NCBI GenBank assembly: GCA_036346275.1 | Contig: CM070725.1 | Span: 38,564,104 to 38,628,103 of the forward strand | Reading direction: 5' to 3' | DNA: 64,000 bases | DNA from: Otatea glauca | Taxonomy: Eukaryota > Streptophyta > Magnoliopsida > Poales > Poaceae | Shown here: one piece after another, positions 36,040 through 47,650 of the stretch | Numbering within the stretch: the first letter of the stretch is position 1 | How the letters are laid out: every line of letters begins with the position of its first letter | The notes under the pieces: generated by a model | Told to the model about the DNA's origin: nothing | Databases searched by the model: none | What the model saw: the letters and a program-made list of their open reading frames with translations, nothing else | Made by a program: the position numbers and the translations under genes

Positions 36040-36821
36040 ATGATCTTTGGCAGACCGACGTGCTACGCAGACAAGCGTCGACTTAAGCTCGCCTTCCGCG
36101 AAGTCCACACCGCAACTCCAGCCGTCCCCCAATTCCTTCGGTGGTCGGAGTCCCCGATCACTTTCGATCGGACTGACCACCCCGACCACGTCCCGCAGCC
36201 CGGGAGATATCCATTGGTGGTCGACCCCATCGTGGGGAAGAAGTGTCTCACGAAGGTGCTTATGGATGGCGGCAGTGGTCTCAACATCTTTTATATTGAG
36301 ACACTCGACGCCATGGGGATCCCCCGCTCGAGTCTCCGACCGAGCAAAGCGCCCTTCCACGGCGTCATCCTGTGCCAAGCCAGCCCACCCGCGCCGCAGA
36401 TCGACCGCCGTCACCTTTGAGGACCAAAAATTTCCGCACCGAGACCCTCACCTTTGAGGTCGTGGATTTCCCCGGATCCTACCACGCCATCCAGGGGAGG
36501 CCGTGCTATGCCAAGTTCATGGCGGTCCCCAGCTACACCTATCTCAAGCTAAAGATGCCTGGCCCACGAGGAGTCATCACTGTGGCCTCGTCTTTCCAGC
36601 TTGCTTACAACTGCGAGCGAAGCAGTTGCGAGTTAGCGTCGGCGGTCATCGCCTCCGCCGAGCTCGCCTACCTTCGGAGGGAATCCTCCGAGTCCGCCCC
36701 CGAATCTAGCAAGACGGGGGCAGGATCCTTCAAGTCCGCCGAGGACACGAAGAAGGTCGCGGTCGATCCCGAGGATCTGACCAAGACCGTGCGGGTCAGA
36801 GCCACGCTCCCCGCCAAATAG
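36040..36821 (+). pseudogene. Gypsy protease and linker (broken)
   Basis: The aspartic-protease-like region PLVVDPIVGKKCLTKVLMDG has the variant catalytic motif DGGSGLNIFY in place of DT/SG; in the whole family the residues after Asp vary. A frame change near 36410 moves into LTFEVVDFPGSYHAIQGRP and PGPRGVITVASSFQLAY, the conserved PR-RT linker. It stops with TAG at 36819-36821. Confidence 0.8.
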
Positions 36822-36884
36822 GAAAGCGAGCTCGTCGACTTCCTCTGCGTCAACAACGACGTCTTTGCATGGAGATCCTCCGAC

Positions 36885-37480
36885 ATGCCAGGAATCCCGA
36901 GGGAGGTTGTCGAGCACTCCTTGAGCATCCGACCAGGCTCGAGGCTAGTCGCCCAACGCCTGCGCCGCTTCGACGAAGAGAAGCGCAGAATCATAGGGGA
37001 GGAGATCGCCAAGCTTTTGGCTGCAGGGTTTGTAAAAGAAGTGCGCCACCCCGAGTGGCTCGCCAACCCTGTACTTGAAAAAAAGAAGAATGGGCATTGG
37101 AGAATGTGCGTTGACTACACAAGTCTGAACAAGGCATGTCCCAAGGACCCGTTCCCCTTGCCCCGCATCGACCAAGTCGTTGACTCCATTGCAGGGTGCG
37201 AAACCCTGTCCTTTCTGGATGCTTACTCGGGCTATCACCAGAGAGCGATGAAGGAGTCCGACCAACCCGTAACTTCTTTCATTACCCCTTTTGGCTCCTT
37301 TTGCTACATAACAATGCCGTTTGGTCTGAAAAACGCGGGTGCTACATATCATTACGCATGCAACATGTTTCAACGACCGATCGGCCGTAACGTCAAGCAT
37401 ACGCCGATGACATCGTCGTGAAAACTAGGAAGGCCGACGACTTCATCACGACCTAGGAGAAACCTTTAACCTCCCGCGGT
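36885..37480 (+). pseudogene. Gypsy reverse transcriptase (frameshifted)
   Basis: Copies element RNA into DNA. RT blocks in order: GFVKEVRHPEWLANPVLEKK, WRMCVDYTSLNKACPKDPFP, LSFLDAYSGYHQ, SFITPFGSFCYITMPFGLKN. The catalytic YADD follows at 37400-37411 in a different frame, so the enzyme is broken immediately before its active site. Sequence up to about 38000 continues RT/RNase H homology with further shifts. Confidence 0.88.
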
Positions 37481-38022
37481 TCCGCCTAAAGCTCAACCCC
37501 GATAAGCGCGTCTTCGAGTTCCCAAGGAAAGCTTCGGCTTCATCGCCTCCGGCGTGGCATCGAGGCCAATCGTGAGAAGATCTCGCGATCACAAGGATGG
37601 GCCCGATCGACAACCCAAGGGAGTCCAAAAGCCGACAGATGCCTTGCGGCCTTGAGCCGCTTTCGTCTCGCCTCGGCGAGCGCGGATGCCGCCTACAGTC
37701 GCCAAGAAATCCGACCACTTCACCGACCTGTGAGGCTCAGGGAGGCCCTCACCCGCTTGAAGGCCTTCCCGACCACCTCCAGCCCCGTCGCCCGGCACCG
37801 GGTGAACCGCTCCTCTACATCGCCGCCACGACCCAAGTCGCCGCGCGGCCCTTGTGGTGGAACGGGCGGAAGAAGGCCGCGAGCTCAAGGTACAACGGCC
37901 AGTCTACTTCATCAGCGAGGTGCTTTCCGAGTCCAAAGCTCGGTACCCGCAGGTGCAGAAGCTACTCTACGCGGTGCTCATCGCAAAGAGGAAGCTGGTC
38001 CATTACTTCGACCAAAGACTCA

Positions 38023-38600
38023 CATCGTAGTGACCACTTCGTCACTCGGCGAGATCATCCACAATCGCGACGCCTCAGGAAGGATAGCCAAGTGGGCACT
38101 TGAGCTCAACGGTCACGACATATCGTACGTTCCCCGAACGATGATCAAGTCGCATACCCTGGCCGACTTCGTCGCCGAGTGGACCGAAGCTCAGATGCCA
38201 CCGGCGCTCGAAGACCTCGAGTACTGGACGATGTACTTCGACGGGTCCTACACCAAGAACGGCGCGGGCGCGGGAGTCGTCATCGTCTCCCCGCACGGGA
38301 ACAAGCTCCAGTATGCCATTCGGCCATTGCTCGACGCGACCAACAACGCCGCCGAGCACGAGGCTCGCCAACGGCCTCCGATTGCCGCCGACCTCGGCGT
38401 TCACCGACTCTACGCCCACGGGACTCCAAGCTTGTCGCCGACTGTGTCATGAAGGTCGCGAGCCCGAGACGCCCGCATGGCCGCATACTGTCGAGAAGTA
38501 CGTAGGCTCGAAGAACGGTTCAAAGGTTTCAAGCTTCACCATAGCTACAGACGCTACAACGGTGAGGCCGACTACCTGGCCAATCTCGCCTCTAGCAGAG
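38023..38600 (+). pseudogene. Gypsy RNase H region (broken)
   Basis: WALELNGHDISYVPR and LADFVAEWTEAQ are the connection region. MYFDGSYTKNGAGAGVVI holds the first catalytic Asp of the RNase H, and NNAAEHEA follows the second block. Frameshifts near 38370 and 38450 interrupt the remainder. Confidence 0.8.
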
Positions 38601-39213
38601 GGTTAGTTCCGCCTGGGATTTTCGTCCGCGACCTTCCGCAGCCTTCCGTCCAGATGGACCCAGCGACCGAGCGGCCTCCCGACCTGTCGGGCGCGACTGC
38701 TCGGATCGCTGGGCGGTCAGAGGTAGAGCCACCCGGGTCGGGCCGCGACGTGCTGACAACCGAATCCGACCGGAGGAGACCCTTTATCGATCGCCTGACC
38801 GATGGGTCGCTCCCTAGCGACACAACCGAGGCCCGACGCCTCGCTCGTCGGGCGAGATCTTTCGTCCCGGTCGCCGCACCTATACAAAGGAGTCCTCCGA
38901 ATTCTCCGAGGTGCGCCCCGCCGACTAAGGGAAGCGCACCGCCGATATCCATGGCGGTGTCCGCGCCACCATGCCGCACTCGGTCCTCGGTAGGAAAAGC
39001 CTTCCGGCAAGGTTTCTACCGCCGATCGCCAGATTCGACGCCGAAGCGCATCGTGACGCACCGCTGGCGATGCGCTTCTTCGCCCGGCAGACACATCTTC
39101 CGGCTCAAGCCTTGGAGACGATCCCCATCACATGGCCATTTGTGGTCTGAGGACTCGATCTGGTCGGGCCCTTCAAAAAGGCGCCCGAGGGCTTTACCCA
39201 CCTCCTTGTCGCG

Positions 39214-39993
39214 GTGGACAAGTTCACCAAGTGGATAGAGGCTAAGCCGGTCGTAAGCATCACGTCGGTGCCGACGGCCACCTTCTTCCGCGACATTGTC
39301 TTTCGGTTTGGAGTCCCGAACTCCATCATCACCGACAACGGGACGCAGTTCACGGGGAAGGAATTCCTCGATTTTTGCGATGACTTCAACATCCGCGTCG
39401 ATTGGGCAGCCGTGGCCCATCCGCGGACAAACAGTCAGGCCGAACGCGCGAACAGCATGATCCTCCAAGGGCTCAAACCAAGGATCTTCAGTCGGTTGAA
39501 GCAATTCCCAGGGCGATGGGTGGCCGAGCTACCCTCCGTCCTCTGGAGCCTACAAAGCACACCAACTCGGGCGACCGGGTTTACACCGTTCTTCATGGTG
39601 TTCGGTGCCGAAGCTATCTTGCCAACCGACCTAGAATACGGCGCCCCAAGGTTACAAGCCTTCGACGAAGCTCGGGGGCTCGTCTCGCAACAAGACGCCA
39701 TCGACCAGCTCGCCAAAGCGCGCGATGTGGCCATTCTACGGTCGGCTAGGTATCAATAGACACTACGGCGCAACCACGGTCATCAGGTTCGAGAGCGATC
39801 CTTCAACGTCGGCGATCTGATCCTGCGCCGGGTTCAGGCCAACAAAGACAAGCACAAGCTCTCGTCGCCCTGGGAAGGCCCCTTCACCGTCATGGAGGTT
39901 CTCCGACCCGGCACCTTCCGGCTCAAGGACGCGGACGGCCACGTCCTCTCCAACGCATGGAACATAGAAAAGTTAAGGCGATTCTATCCCTAA
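39214..39993 (+). pseudogene. Gypsy integrase, one in-frame stop
   Basis: Inserts element DNA. The D,D,E core is complete: Asp in VDKFTKW, Asp in TDNGTQF, Glu in NSQAERAN, with 35 residues between the last two (DD35E). The C-terminal part (VGDLILRRV, WEGPFTVMEV, NIEKLRRFYP) continues in the same frame after a single TAG at 39757-39759 and ends with TAA at 39991-39993. This is the best-preserved part of the element. Confidence 0.9.
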
Positions 39994-40103
39994 GCTCTTT
40001 TCTTGTCCCTTGCACCATCTTTTCCTTTTTCCGAGCACCCGCCGCCAGGCGATGCTCGGGGCGCCTGCTGGCACCCTCGCACGGGTCGCTTTTGATCAGC
40101 GGC

Positions 40104-40495
40104 CACGTGGGTCGGTGACCCGACCAGCCACGAGGTCTCTCCCGAGCAGCAACCATCTCGACCCGAGTGCTACGGCCTACGCCCTAGCGGCTATGGTTGC
40201 GAAGTAGCACTTCGCGGAAGAGAGAAGTACCCAAACGGGGCAACCTCTGGTTGGTCGGGAACACTCCTTTCCCGCGCGAACACAGCTAGTTCACGCACTC
40301 ACGTGGGTCGGTGACCCGATCGGCCACGGGGTCCCTCCCGAGCGGTAACCCTCTCGACCCAAGTACTACGGCCTATGCCCCAGCGGCTATGGTTGCGAAG
40401 TAGCACTTTGGCGGACGAAGAAGTACCTGAAGCTGGCGCACCTTTGGTCGGTCAGGAACACTCCTATCTCACACAAGTGCGCATGAATGCTGCTA
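40104..40495 (+). repeat. ~196-bp tandem duplication in the Gypsy 3' region
   Basis: Two copies, starting at 40104 and 40300, each begin CACGTGGGTCGGTGACCCGA and contain GCGGCTATGGTTGCGAAGTA and GGAACACTCCT. The region lies between pol and the antisense ORF. Confidence 0.8.
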
Positions 40496-40700
40496 AGCCA
40501 GAGTTCCTATCCTCACCCTTCCCTAGCAAACAATCCGACCTACGTACAAGCGACCCCCACGGTCCTTAAAGCTATGGTCAGTCAAGTACTCAATAACATA
40601 AAAGGGCAAGAGGCGGACCGGAACTTACTAAAAGCTTTAAGATTATTTGCATAAAATAGTCTTTTTACAATCAGAAGGGATATGCCTAATCTTCTCTCTG

Positions 40701-42821
40701 CTATTTGTGGAGGACGCTCTGCGGCGGTACGCGACCGGCGATCTCCCGAGCGTGTGGCTCGACCTGAAGCTCGAGCCTATCCACCTCTTCGTCCGTTCGG
40801 TTCCCAGCAACCCCGCTGCTCACCACGACAAGGTCGATGCTGTCATAATAGGAGACGGTGTTGACTAAATACCGAGAAGCCCTCGAAGCGCCCTCGCCAT
40901 CAAGGCTCTCGACGTGCCCCGGCACTTGGGATAGCACGATGGCGAGCGAACTCGGGCCCGGCACGGCTCCGAGAACTCGGTCGCAGACGTCCTGGCCGAC
41001 CTTCCGAAGGGCTTCCAGCTCTGCGGCCAGCTCGGACCGACCTCCCTCGGCCTCCCGGAACGCTGCCAACGCCACATCCCGAGCCGTGACCGCCGCGTCA
41101 CGGGCCTCCAGAGCGTCCTTCCGCGCCTCTGCGACGCAGCTGAGGTTTTTCTGCAGCTCTACAGATCGGGGTAGTGTCAGAAAGCACGTCCCACTAAACA
41201 GTCGCAAAATTAACAAGAGGATCAGACTTTCATCGCCGCAGAGCTCGTCAGTCGCGGAGGTCGACTGCTTTTGGTTAGCTCCCTGGGCGGTGTCGCTTTC
41301 GCCGCGCCACCGGGCGGCCCTCCGAGCTTGGTCCAGCTCGCCCGACGCAAGGCGCCCGGCACAACTCGGCGGTCTCGAGCTCTCGAGTTCACCACGGCCA
41401 CTAAGGACCGGTTCGCTGGCGCCATCGGACAGGCTCAGGCGACCGAGCCGCCTCTTGGCGGGCCTCCTTACGCTGGGGCCCAAGGCCACCCGGCGGCCAG
41501 GCACCGAGCGCACTGATCGCGATCTTCCTCGGCCCAACCTCCGGTCGTGCAGACCCTTGATAAACTACGATTTCACTCCCGAGCGGGCACGCAAGCGCTG
41601 CGAGACACAACACTCCATTAGCTCGCGACGAATCCGTCAAAAGCTACAAAAGCCAAGTTTTGGCCGACTTACCAGGCCAACCGGTAGAATCTCGTCGGAA
41701 ACCACGCCTAGCACTCCACTAGAGCACTTGAGACCGAGGGCCAGATCCTCCTGGATCCGCTTCGTCTCGGCCATTATACGCTTGACACCGTCCCGGAAGA
41801 CGCCCCACTCGCGGTTTTCCACCGGGTCGTCCATCGAGATGGTCGACCACGGTCTGGCGCCCTCGACCGAGCCGGCCGCAGCGGGCGGTGGTGAGCGAGC
41901 CGCTTGTCGGCCCGCAGCAGTCAGCGCTGAGGAGGTCAATCGGCGCCTCCCCCTGCGGCTCGGAGGACCTCCTCCAACCCTTGGGTCGCCCGATCCGGTC
42001 CCGGGCGGCGGCCTCACCGTCACCGGAGAGCGGGCGCTGCCGCCGAGCTCCCTCGTCTGGCGGCGGCAGCAGCCTCCCGACCTCTCTCAACCAAGGAGGA
42101 GGCCTGCTCGCCAAGGGCGGCCGACTACCCGCGCTCGACGCTCCGCCGCGGGCGTTTCAACCCCGCCGACCGACCGACGCTCTTTCTCGATCCGTGCACG
42201 CCGCATCCGCCATCGCTCCAGTCGGAAGTCGGGGCCGCATGCATCGCTTCGAGTAAACGCCAAGACCGTGAACGATCAATAAATTGCTCGGGCAACCTAG
42301 TTACGAAAAGTTTGAAGGAGGTACTTACTGCGTCGATCGGACGCGCGACAGCCATGCTTTTTTCGCCGGCCCTCCTCGCGGAGGAGAGTCAGCCCTCCGC
42401 TTCCCCGAAGACGACTCCACTGGAGACATCTCCGCTTGGGGCACGACGGCGCGGCGCCGCGGCGCTCGCCCACCGCCGCACCCCCGCTCGGGTTGCCATC
42501 GGTCGGCGAGTCAGGGAAGACCCCGCGGTACGGGTCTCCTGCGCTGCCCCCACTGCTGTCGGTGGAGGTCGACCCCACAACAGTGGTCTCAGATACGTCT
42601 TCGCCACGCGTGGCCCTCGCCGCGCGCTCCCTCTCCCTCTTCCTCCTCATCTCCTCCTTGCGCTTTTTACGCGCAGCCTCCACCTGTGCGAGCAGATTTT
42701 TAAGGTAACGAAAAATAAAACTTGCTGGTGAGTACTTCAGCAAGACAGTTGTAATGTTTGAATTTTTAAAAATTCCCCGTATGTGATAATATTCTGACAT
42801 TTTAATGGAAATATACTTCAT
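40701..42821 (-). pseudogene. Antisense additional ORF of the Tat element (broken)
   Basis: Tat-lineage elements often carry an extra ORF on the opposite strand between pol and the 3' LTR; its function is unknown. The minus-strand reading has a charged coiled-coil-like segment EAARKKRKEEMRRKRERER (near 42660), and a 278-codon frame at 40701-41537 with EARDAAVTARDVALAAFREA and an acidic end. It is split into several frames by stops. Upstream (>42712) the reading enters the AT-rich tandem array, so the start of the ORF is lost. Confidence 0.65.
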
Positions 42822-43380
42822 GTGTCAAAAACCTCCACAAATAATTTCACAATTTTTCAGCGTGGTTTGTTTCATTTTTTATTCCCTTCAAACTTACTAG
42901 TCAGTGCTTTATCAAGACAGTTGTAATGTTTGAATTTTTAAAATTTCCCGTATGTGATAATCTTCTGAAATTTTCATGAAAATATCCTTCATGTCTCAAA
43001 AACCTGAACAAATAATTTCATAATTTTTCAGCGTGGTTTGTGTCATTTTTAGTTCGCTTCAAACTTTTTGGTCAGTACTTCATCAAGATAGTTCTAATGT
43101 TTGAATTTTTAAAATATTTCCGTATGTGATAATCTTCTGAAATTTTCATGGAAATTTCCTTGATGTGTCAAAAACCTCCACAAATAATTTCACAATTGTT
43201 CAAATGTGGTTTGTCTCATTTTGGTTAGCTTCAAACTTATCGGTCGCTGGTTCGTCAGATCGTTATAATGTTCGAATTTTTTAAAATTCCTCGTATGTGA
43301 TAATCTTCTGAAATTTGTATGGAAATATCCTTGTTGTGTCAAAACCTCCACGTAAAATTTCACAATTTTTAAGATCGTTC
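42717..43380 (+). repeat. Four-copy ~175-bp tandem array
   Basis: Units begin near 42721, 42896, 43070 and 43240. Each contains GACAGTTGTAATGTTTGAA, CGTATGTGATAATCTTCTG, TGTCAAAAACCTCCAC and a 'GTGGTTTGTCTCATTTT' block. The unit resembles the internal repeats of the hAT-like elements at 1800-3228 and 60600-60960. It abuts the broken 3' side of the Gypsy element. Confidence 0.85.
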
Positions 43381-43867
43381 ATATCCTATAATTTGTTTTC
43401 CGTCAAGGCGTCTAGCCCTAACCCCACCCCACCCCATTTCACTCAGCCGGTGAGTTCCAGCTGATTGGAACATTGGAACTCCACGAAATCCAGCGGTTCC
43501 ATCATTGGGCGCCAATTTTTTAAAAAATATTTTCTGCATAAACCAATCCACTGGAGTTTGATTAAAAATAAAATTTAAAATTCACAGATCTCTCTTCCTG
43601 AATTCTAATAAAAATTAAAAATCCATGCGGACTCGGAGCTACTGGAATACACTGCTGTTCTGAGCTATTTTTAAAATTTCGAGTGATCAGCGGCTAATCA
43701 CGAAAAAAAGTTGTTCTCGAGTGCTATAGCTACAAAAATTTCAAGAGTTTACGGAGCCTATTTTTACTTCAACTTTTTTTTTTGTAAGTAGGAAATGAGA
43801 TTTTTTTAATACAAATTAATAAGCTGTTTTGTTTCACTTATATAGCTATCTAGTTTAACCTACCAAC
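43381..43867. other. Intergenic, no gene seen
   Basis: AT-rich sequence after the tandem array. No Gypsy LTR and no coding region were found. Confidence 0.4.
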
Positions 43868-44128
43868 CTAAATGTAGAATAAGAAAATGAAAGATAAATA
43901 ATCTGCATCAATTGGTACCAGAGAGATGCTCAAGGTGGAGTTGATGCTAGGTCTGAGAACCAAGCAGATGGGCGGCACAGCCTGGCACGACACTGTAGTA
44001 CGGGTCATATCGGGCCCAATGATCCAGGGCATGAGGAAGAAATCTAACATGAAGGTCATCGACCCGCAGAGCATGAGAGTTATGGACGCAACCAGCAACA
44101 TGGATGCTACCCTCACAGCTGACACCTG
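43868..44128 (-). pseudogene. Possible captured gene fragment with hydrophobic segment
   Basis: The minus-strand frame contains VASMLLVASITLMLCGSMTF and DFFLMPWIIGP, a membrane-segment-like hydrophobic run, followed by polar sequence. It looks like part of a small membrane protein exon, but I do not recognise it with confidence. It lies directly beside the hairpin at 44128-44228. Confidence 0.3.
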
Positions 44129-44228
44129 AGAGAGACGGGCAGGAGGAGAGAGAGAGCTGAGAGAGATTGAGAGACAGTCTCGTCCGTTTCTCTCAATCTC
44201 TCTCAGCTCTCTCTCGCCCGTCTCTCTC
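44128..44228. repeat. Long GA/CT hairpin
   Basis: Perfect inner arms of 27 bp (44148-44174 and 44189-44215) enclose a 14-base loop. Perfect outer arms of 13 bp, GAGAGAGACGGGC and GCCCGTCTCTCTC (44128-44140 and 44216-44228), are separated from the inner arms by a 7-base bulge on one side. A foldback remnant is the simplest reading. Confidence 0.8.
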
Positions 44229-45481
44229 AATCTCTCCCTCTCTCGCCTATCTCCCTCACTCTCTTTCTTGTCCATTGCCTCCTCTCTCGCCCGTGTTTAG
44301 CATATCCCGCTCGCTTTCGGTAACTGTTCAAGAATAAATAAATTTTAGTTCTTTTTTCCATAATATTTGTGTTCACTACACCAACTCTATTCGTCTCCGG
44401 CTCCTTTCCTCTCATAGTAATAGTGTAAATAGATTGAACTCAAATAGGCCGTACCTAGGCTCGTCAAAAGCGAGCCGAGTCGGCACGACGGGCGATGGAC
44501 CGTCGTGACCCAGCATGGTTTAGACATGAAGTATGATAGATTTGTGCTAAGCCGGCCGGCACCATGCCCACCTTGCTGCTACGATAACTTTGGAAGAGAG
44601 CTTCAGGGCACTAAGTTCGATATTCGGATTTTCGACAATCGCTGCGAAGTAAGGGAGAATATTTGTGCCCTGTCAATCGACCGATACAGTTCGATCAACG
44701 CCGCTAGTGTCGAACTTGTTGAGAAGCTGGAGTTGTCGACTGTGCCGCATCCACAGCCCCTAATTGCCGAAGTGGTACACCGGCGTGCTCAAGACCACGG
44801 ACCAATTTAAGGCACTGATTTCTGTTGCGAGGTTTCGTGCGACGTTATTCCAGCCCATATGGTGTCGTGTTATTTGTTATTTGGATAACCATGGTGTAAG
44901 GAGCAAGGCGTGACATTTAAAGATTGGCTCATCAAGGGACAGATGGCGAGGTACACCAATTCGTCTACTCCCTATCCCTATGGATACCTAGATGTTCAAG
45001 GATTGGAGATACGAGAGGATGCTACAAAAAAGAAGGCACGAGAAGAAGTTGCACGTCAGGAGGAGGCTGAGCAGACATTCATGCTTATCGTTTTTATAAT
45101 TACATAAATATTAAAACATGAGTAAAGAGTAGATGATGATTATTTATCTCTTCGCTTAATTCAAGATTTATATAACTTGTATTAGGTGAGAAAGCATTGA
45201 AATACTGATCGACGTTTTATTATCGAGTTATTGAAAACAGAGAATCGCCGTGTGTTGGCGATCGTGTCGTGTGTTTTGTGTTCTTTTGAATTCCCGTCTA
45301 GTTTTTAATTGATGTTTCGTGGATTTGATCATTTGGTCAAATTTGCGAACTGGATCAAACGATCCCTTTCTTCTGGATCATGTGCATCAATCAGTGCATA
45401 GTTGTGCACGGGCTGGGAGGCTGCTAGGAGTTGGCATGCAACTAATCTATTCCTGCCAACCGGACTATTCACATCACAATG
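44229..45481. other. Intergenic, no gene seen
   Basis: A CT-rich tail of the hairpin, then mixed sequence with unrecognised frames (44505-44810, 44910-45107). Confidence 0.4.
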
Positions 45482-45491
45482 CTGCCGCGAG
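45482..45491. repeat. LINE target-site duplication CTGCCGCGAG (left)
   Basis: The same 10 bases recur at 51247-51256. They bracket the LINE fragment with its A-tail (seven T on the plus strand) at the left. Confidence 0.7.
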
Positions 45492-45642
45492 GTTTTTTTA
45501 AAGAAAACACAAAAGCTTTCCGCATCATTCATTAAAAAGAAAAAAGAAGGAAAAAGTCCTTCAAGATACATTAATGACACAGTGCTTGTATAACGACATC
45601 CGTCTACATAAAAACCTGAAAAGGAAGACAAAGCTTGAAAAT

Positions 45643-45863
45643 TGTTAAAGAACCTCGCTATCGAATAGTCCGGGGTTCCCGAACAGATCTGAATTGGAGA
45701 ACAGAAGAGAGAGACACGTATATAGGGGCGGCAGCGACGAATTCTTTATTGCTTTACGATTGCATGTACATTAGGGGAACCCTCCTCCTTTTATAGCGCT
45801 CATCCAGGGTTTTGGCTAAGGGACCACATGGGCCTTCCAATGGACTATTAGGGTTTCTTAACA
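45643..45863 (-). repeat. Copia 3' LTR
   Basis: 221 bp, TGTTAA...TTAACA on the plus strand. It contains the minus-strand TATA element CTATAAAAG (45788-45796). Confidence 0.9.
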
Positions 45864-46187
45864 CTCCCCCTTGGGTCCTTTGCCGCGAGATGCATATGCC
45901 TCATTAAAACTCCAGAAAAACCCAGTGGAAAAATACCGGAGAAAGAGTACATAGCATACGCTTTACTATGTTGCACGAATTGCCTCGTTAAAAACCTTAT
46001 GCAAGAAAACTTCATGAAAAACTTGCTAAGGAAAAAGAGTACAATTCACCCAACTTCAATTGCTAATCTTGAGATTTATGTTGGGTATTCATAATTCATG
46101 CTCGGATTCATGTGGGAGTATGTGACATATCTCCCCGAAATCTGCACTTCTCTAAGTCTCATCATCCCAATTCCTTTCACGCACCTT

Positions 46188-46550
46188 TCAAAGGTAGATC
46201 TTTGGGAGTGATTTAGTGAACAAATCTGCAAGATTTTCACATGACTTAGTATGCAATATCTTGATCTCGTTCATCTTATGCAATTCGTGAGCATAGAAGA
46301 ACTTGGGGTTGATATGCTTCGTGAGATTGCTCTTCACATAACCCATTTGTGCTTGGGCAACACAAGTCGCATTATCTTCATAGATTATCGTGGGAGTTTG
46401 CTCAATGTTCAAACCACATGACTTACGGATGTGGTGAACCATTCTTCCGAGCCATGCACATTCACGAGATGCTTCATACAAAGCGATGATTTCCGAGTGG
46501 TTTGTCGGCGTCGAGACAAGAGTGCGCTAGACGACTTTCAAGAAATTGCT
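46188..46550 (-). pseudogene. Copia RNase H region
   Basis: EASRECAWLGRM, TIIYEDNATCVAQA, KHINPKFFYAHEL and NLADLFTKSLP are the conserved Copia RNase H blocks near the pol C-terminus. The preceding part is frame-broken. Confidence 0.9.
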
Positions 46551-46891
46551 GTTCCTCCACATAGGAAAACATAGCCGGTTTGGGACTTGCCAGTATGCGG
46601 TCTGATAAATACCCGGCATCGGCATAGCCAACCAAATTCAATTCATTATTTCTTCTAAAGAACAGACCGAGGTCTTTGCTTCCTTGGAGGTAGCGGAAGA
46701 TGTCCTTGATCCCTTTCCAATGCCTTTTGGTGGGTTACGCAGCATGCGAGCTAGCAAATTCACAAATGAACGCAATGTCCGGTCTAGTGCTATTCGCAAG
46801 GTACATGAGCGCTCTAATTGCACTCAAATATGGGAATCTGCTCCCGTGACTTCTCTCCCTCTTCTCTAGGTCTGTATGGGTCTAGGTCTGC

Positions 46892-47650
46892 TTAGAGTGA
46901 CCTTTCGACCATTGGAGTCTTCGCAGGATATGCCTTTTCAAATCCAAATCTTTCCAACACTTTCTGTATGTAGGTTGATTGATGTACCAAGATTCCTCCT
47001 TGGACATGTTCAAACTGCAAGCCTAAACAAAACTTGGTTTTACCCAAATCTTTCATTTCAAACTCAGACTTCAAGTATGAGCATGCCTCTTCAATTTCTT
47101 CATCCGTCCCAATGATGTTCAAGTCATCTACATAGACGGAGATTATCTGAATCCATTCGGGATCATTTGTATAAACACACATGGACAATCTTCGCTGTTT
47201 GTGTAGCCTTTCTTGCAGAAAGTCACTCAAGCGATTATACCACATTCTTCTGATTGCTTGACCCATACGGTGATTTCTCCAATTTCACCTTTGTCAGGTT
47301 TCTATTTGCTCCATCTTGGTTCGGGATAGGAATTCCTTCCTACTTTCATGTATATCTCCGAATCCAAGTTTCCATACAAATATCTTTGTGACAACATCCA
47401 TTAGCTTCATTCTCAACTTCAAGTTGATTGAGATCAAATATCTAAAGGTAATTCCTCCATGACCGGAGAATAGGTTTCTTCATAATCAACTCCGGGCGTT
47501 GAGTGAAACCTTGAGCTACAAGCCTTGCTTTGTACCTTACAACCGTTGTTTTCATTTCTCTTAGAACAAAGACCCATTTGTGACCTACGGGGGCTTATAT
47601 GGGGAGGTGTGCGACATCTGAACAAACACTCTCTCTTGTTCGGAGAGACT
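46892..47650 (-). pseudogene. Copia reverse transcriptase (broken)
   Basis: The active-site motif ISVYVDDLNIIG, then LKSEFEMKDLGKTKFCLGLQ and KVLERFGFEKAYP, lie in 46892-47266. The upstream piece FHSTPGVDYEETYSPV (47434-47625) is in another frame. Several frameshifts separate them, so the enzyme is inactive. Confidence 0.9.

Larger units (their letters stand above)
33105..42712 (+). mobile_element. Tat-lineage Gypsy LTR retrotransposon, 3'-truncated
   Basis: Order on the plus strand: 5' LTR (33105-34020), primer-site region, gag, protease, reverse transcriptase, RNase H, integrase, then about 2.7 kb holding an antisense ORF. This gag-PR-RT-RH-INT order and the extra antisense ORF define the plant Tat group. 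No 3' LTR is present. Gypsy-like GC-rich sequence stops near 42712 and an AT-rich tandem array starts. Coding parts carry several frameshifts and stops, so the copy is dead. Confidence 0.88.

Noticed and set aside
33105..42712. A second (3') LTR for the Gypsy element
   Set aside because: No copy of the 5' LTR words (for example GCCTATATAAAGGGGG or AACGCCGACA) occurs after pol or elsewhere in the window.
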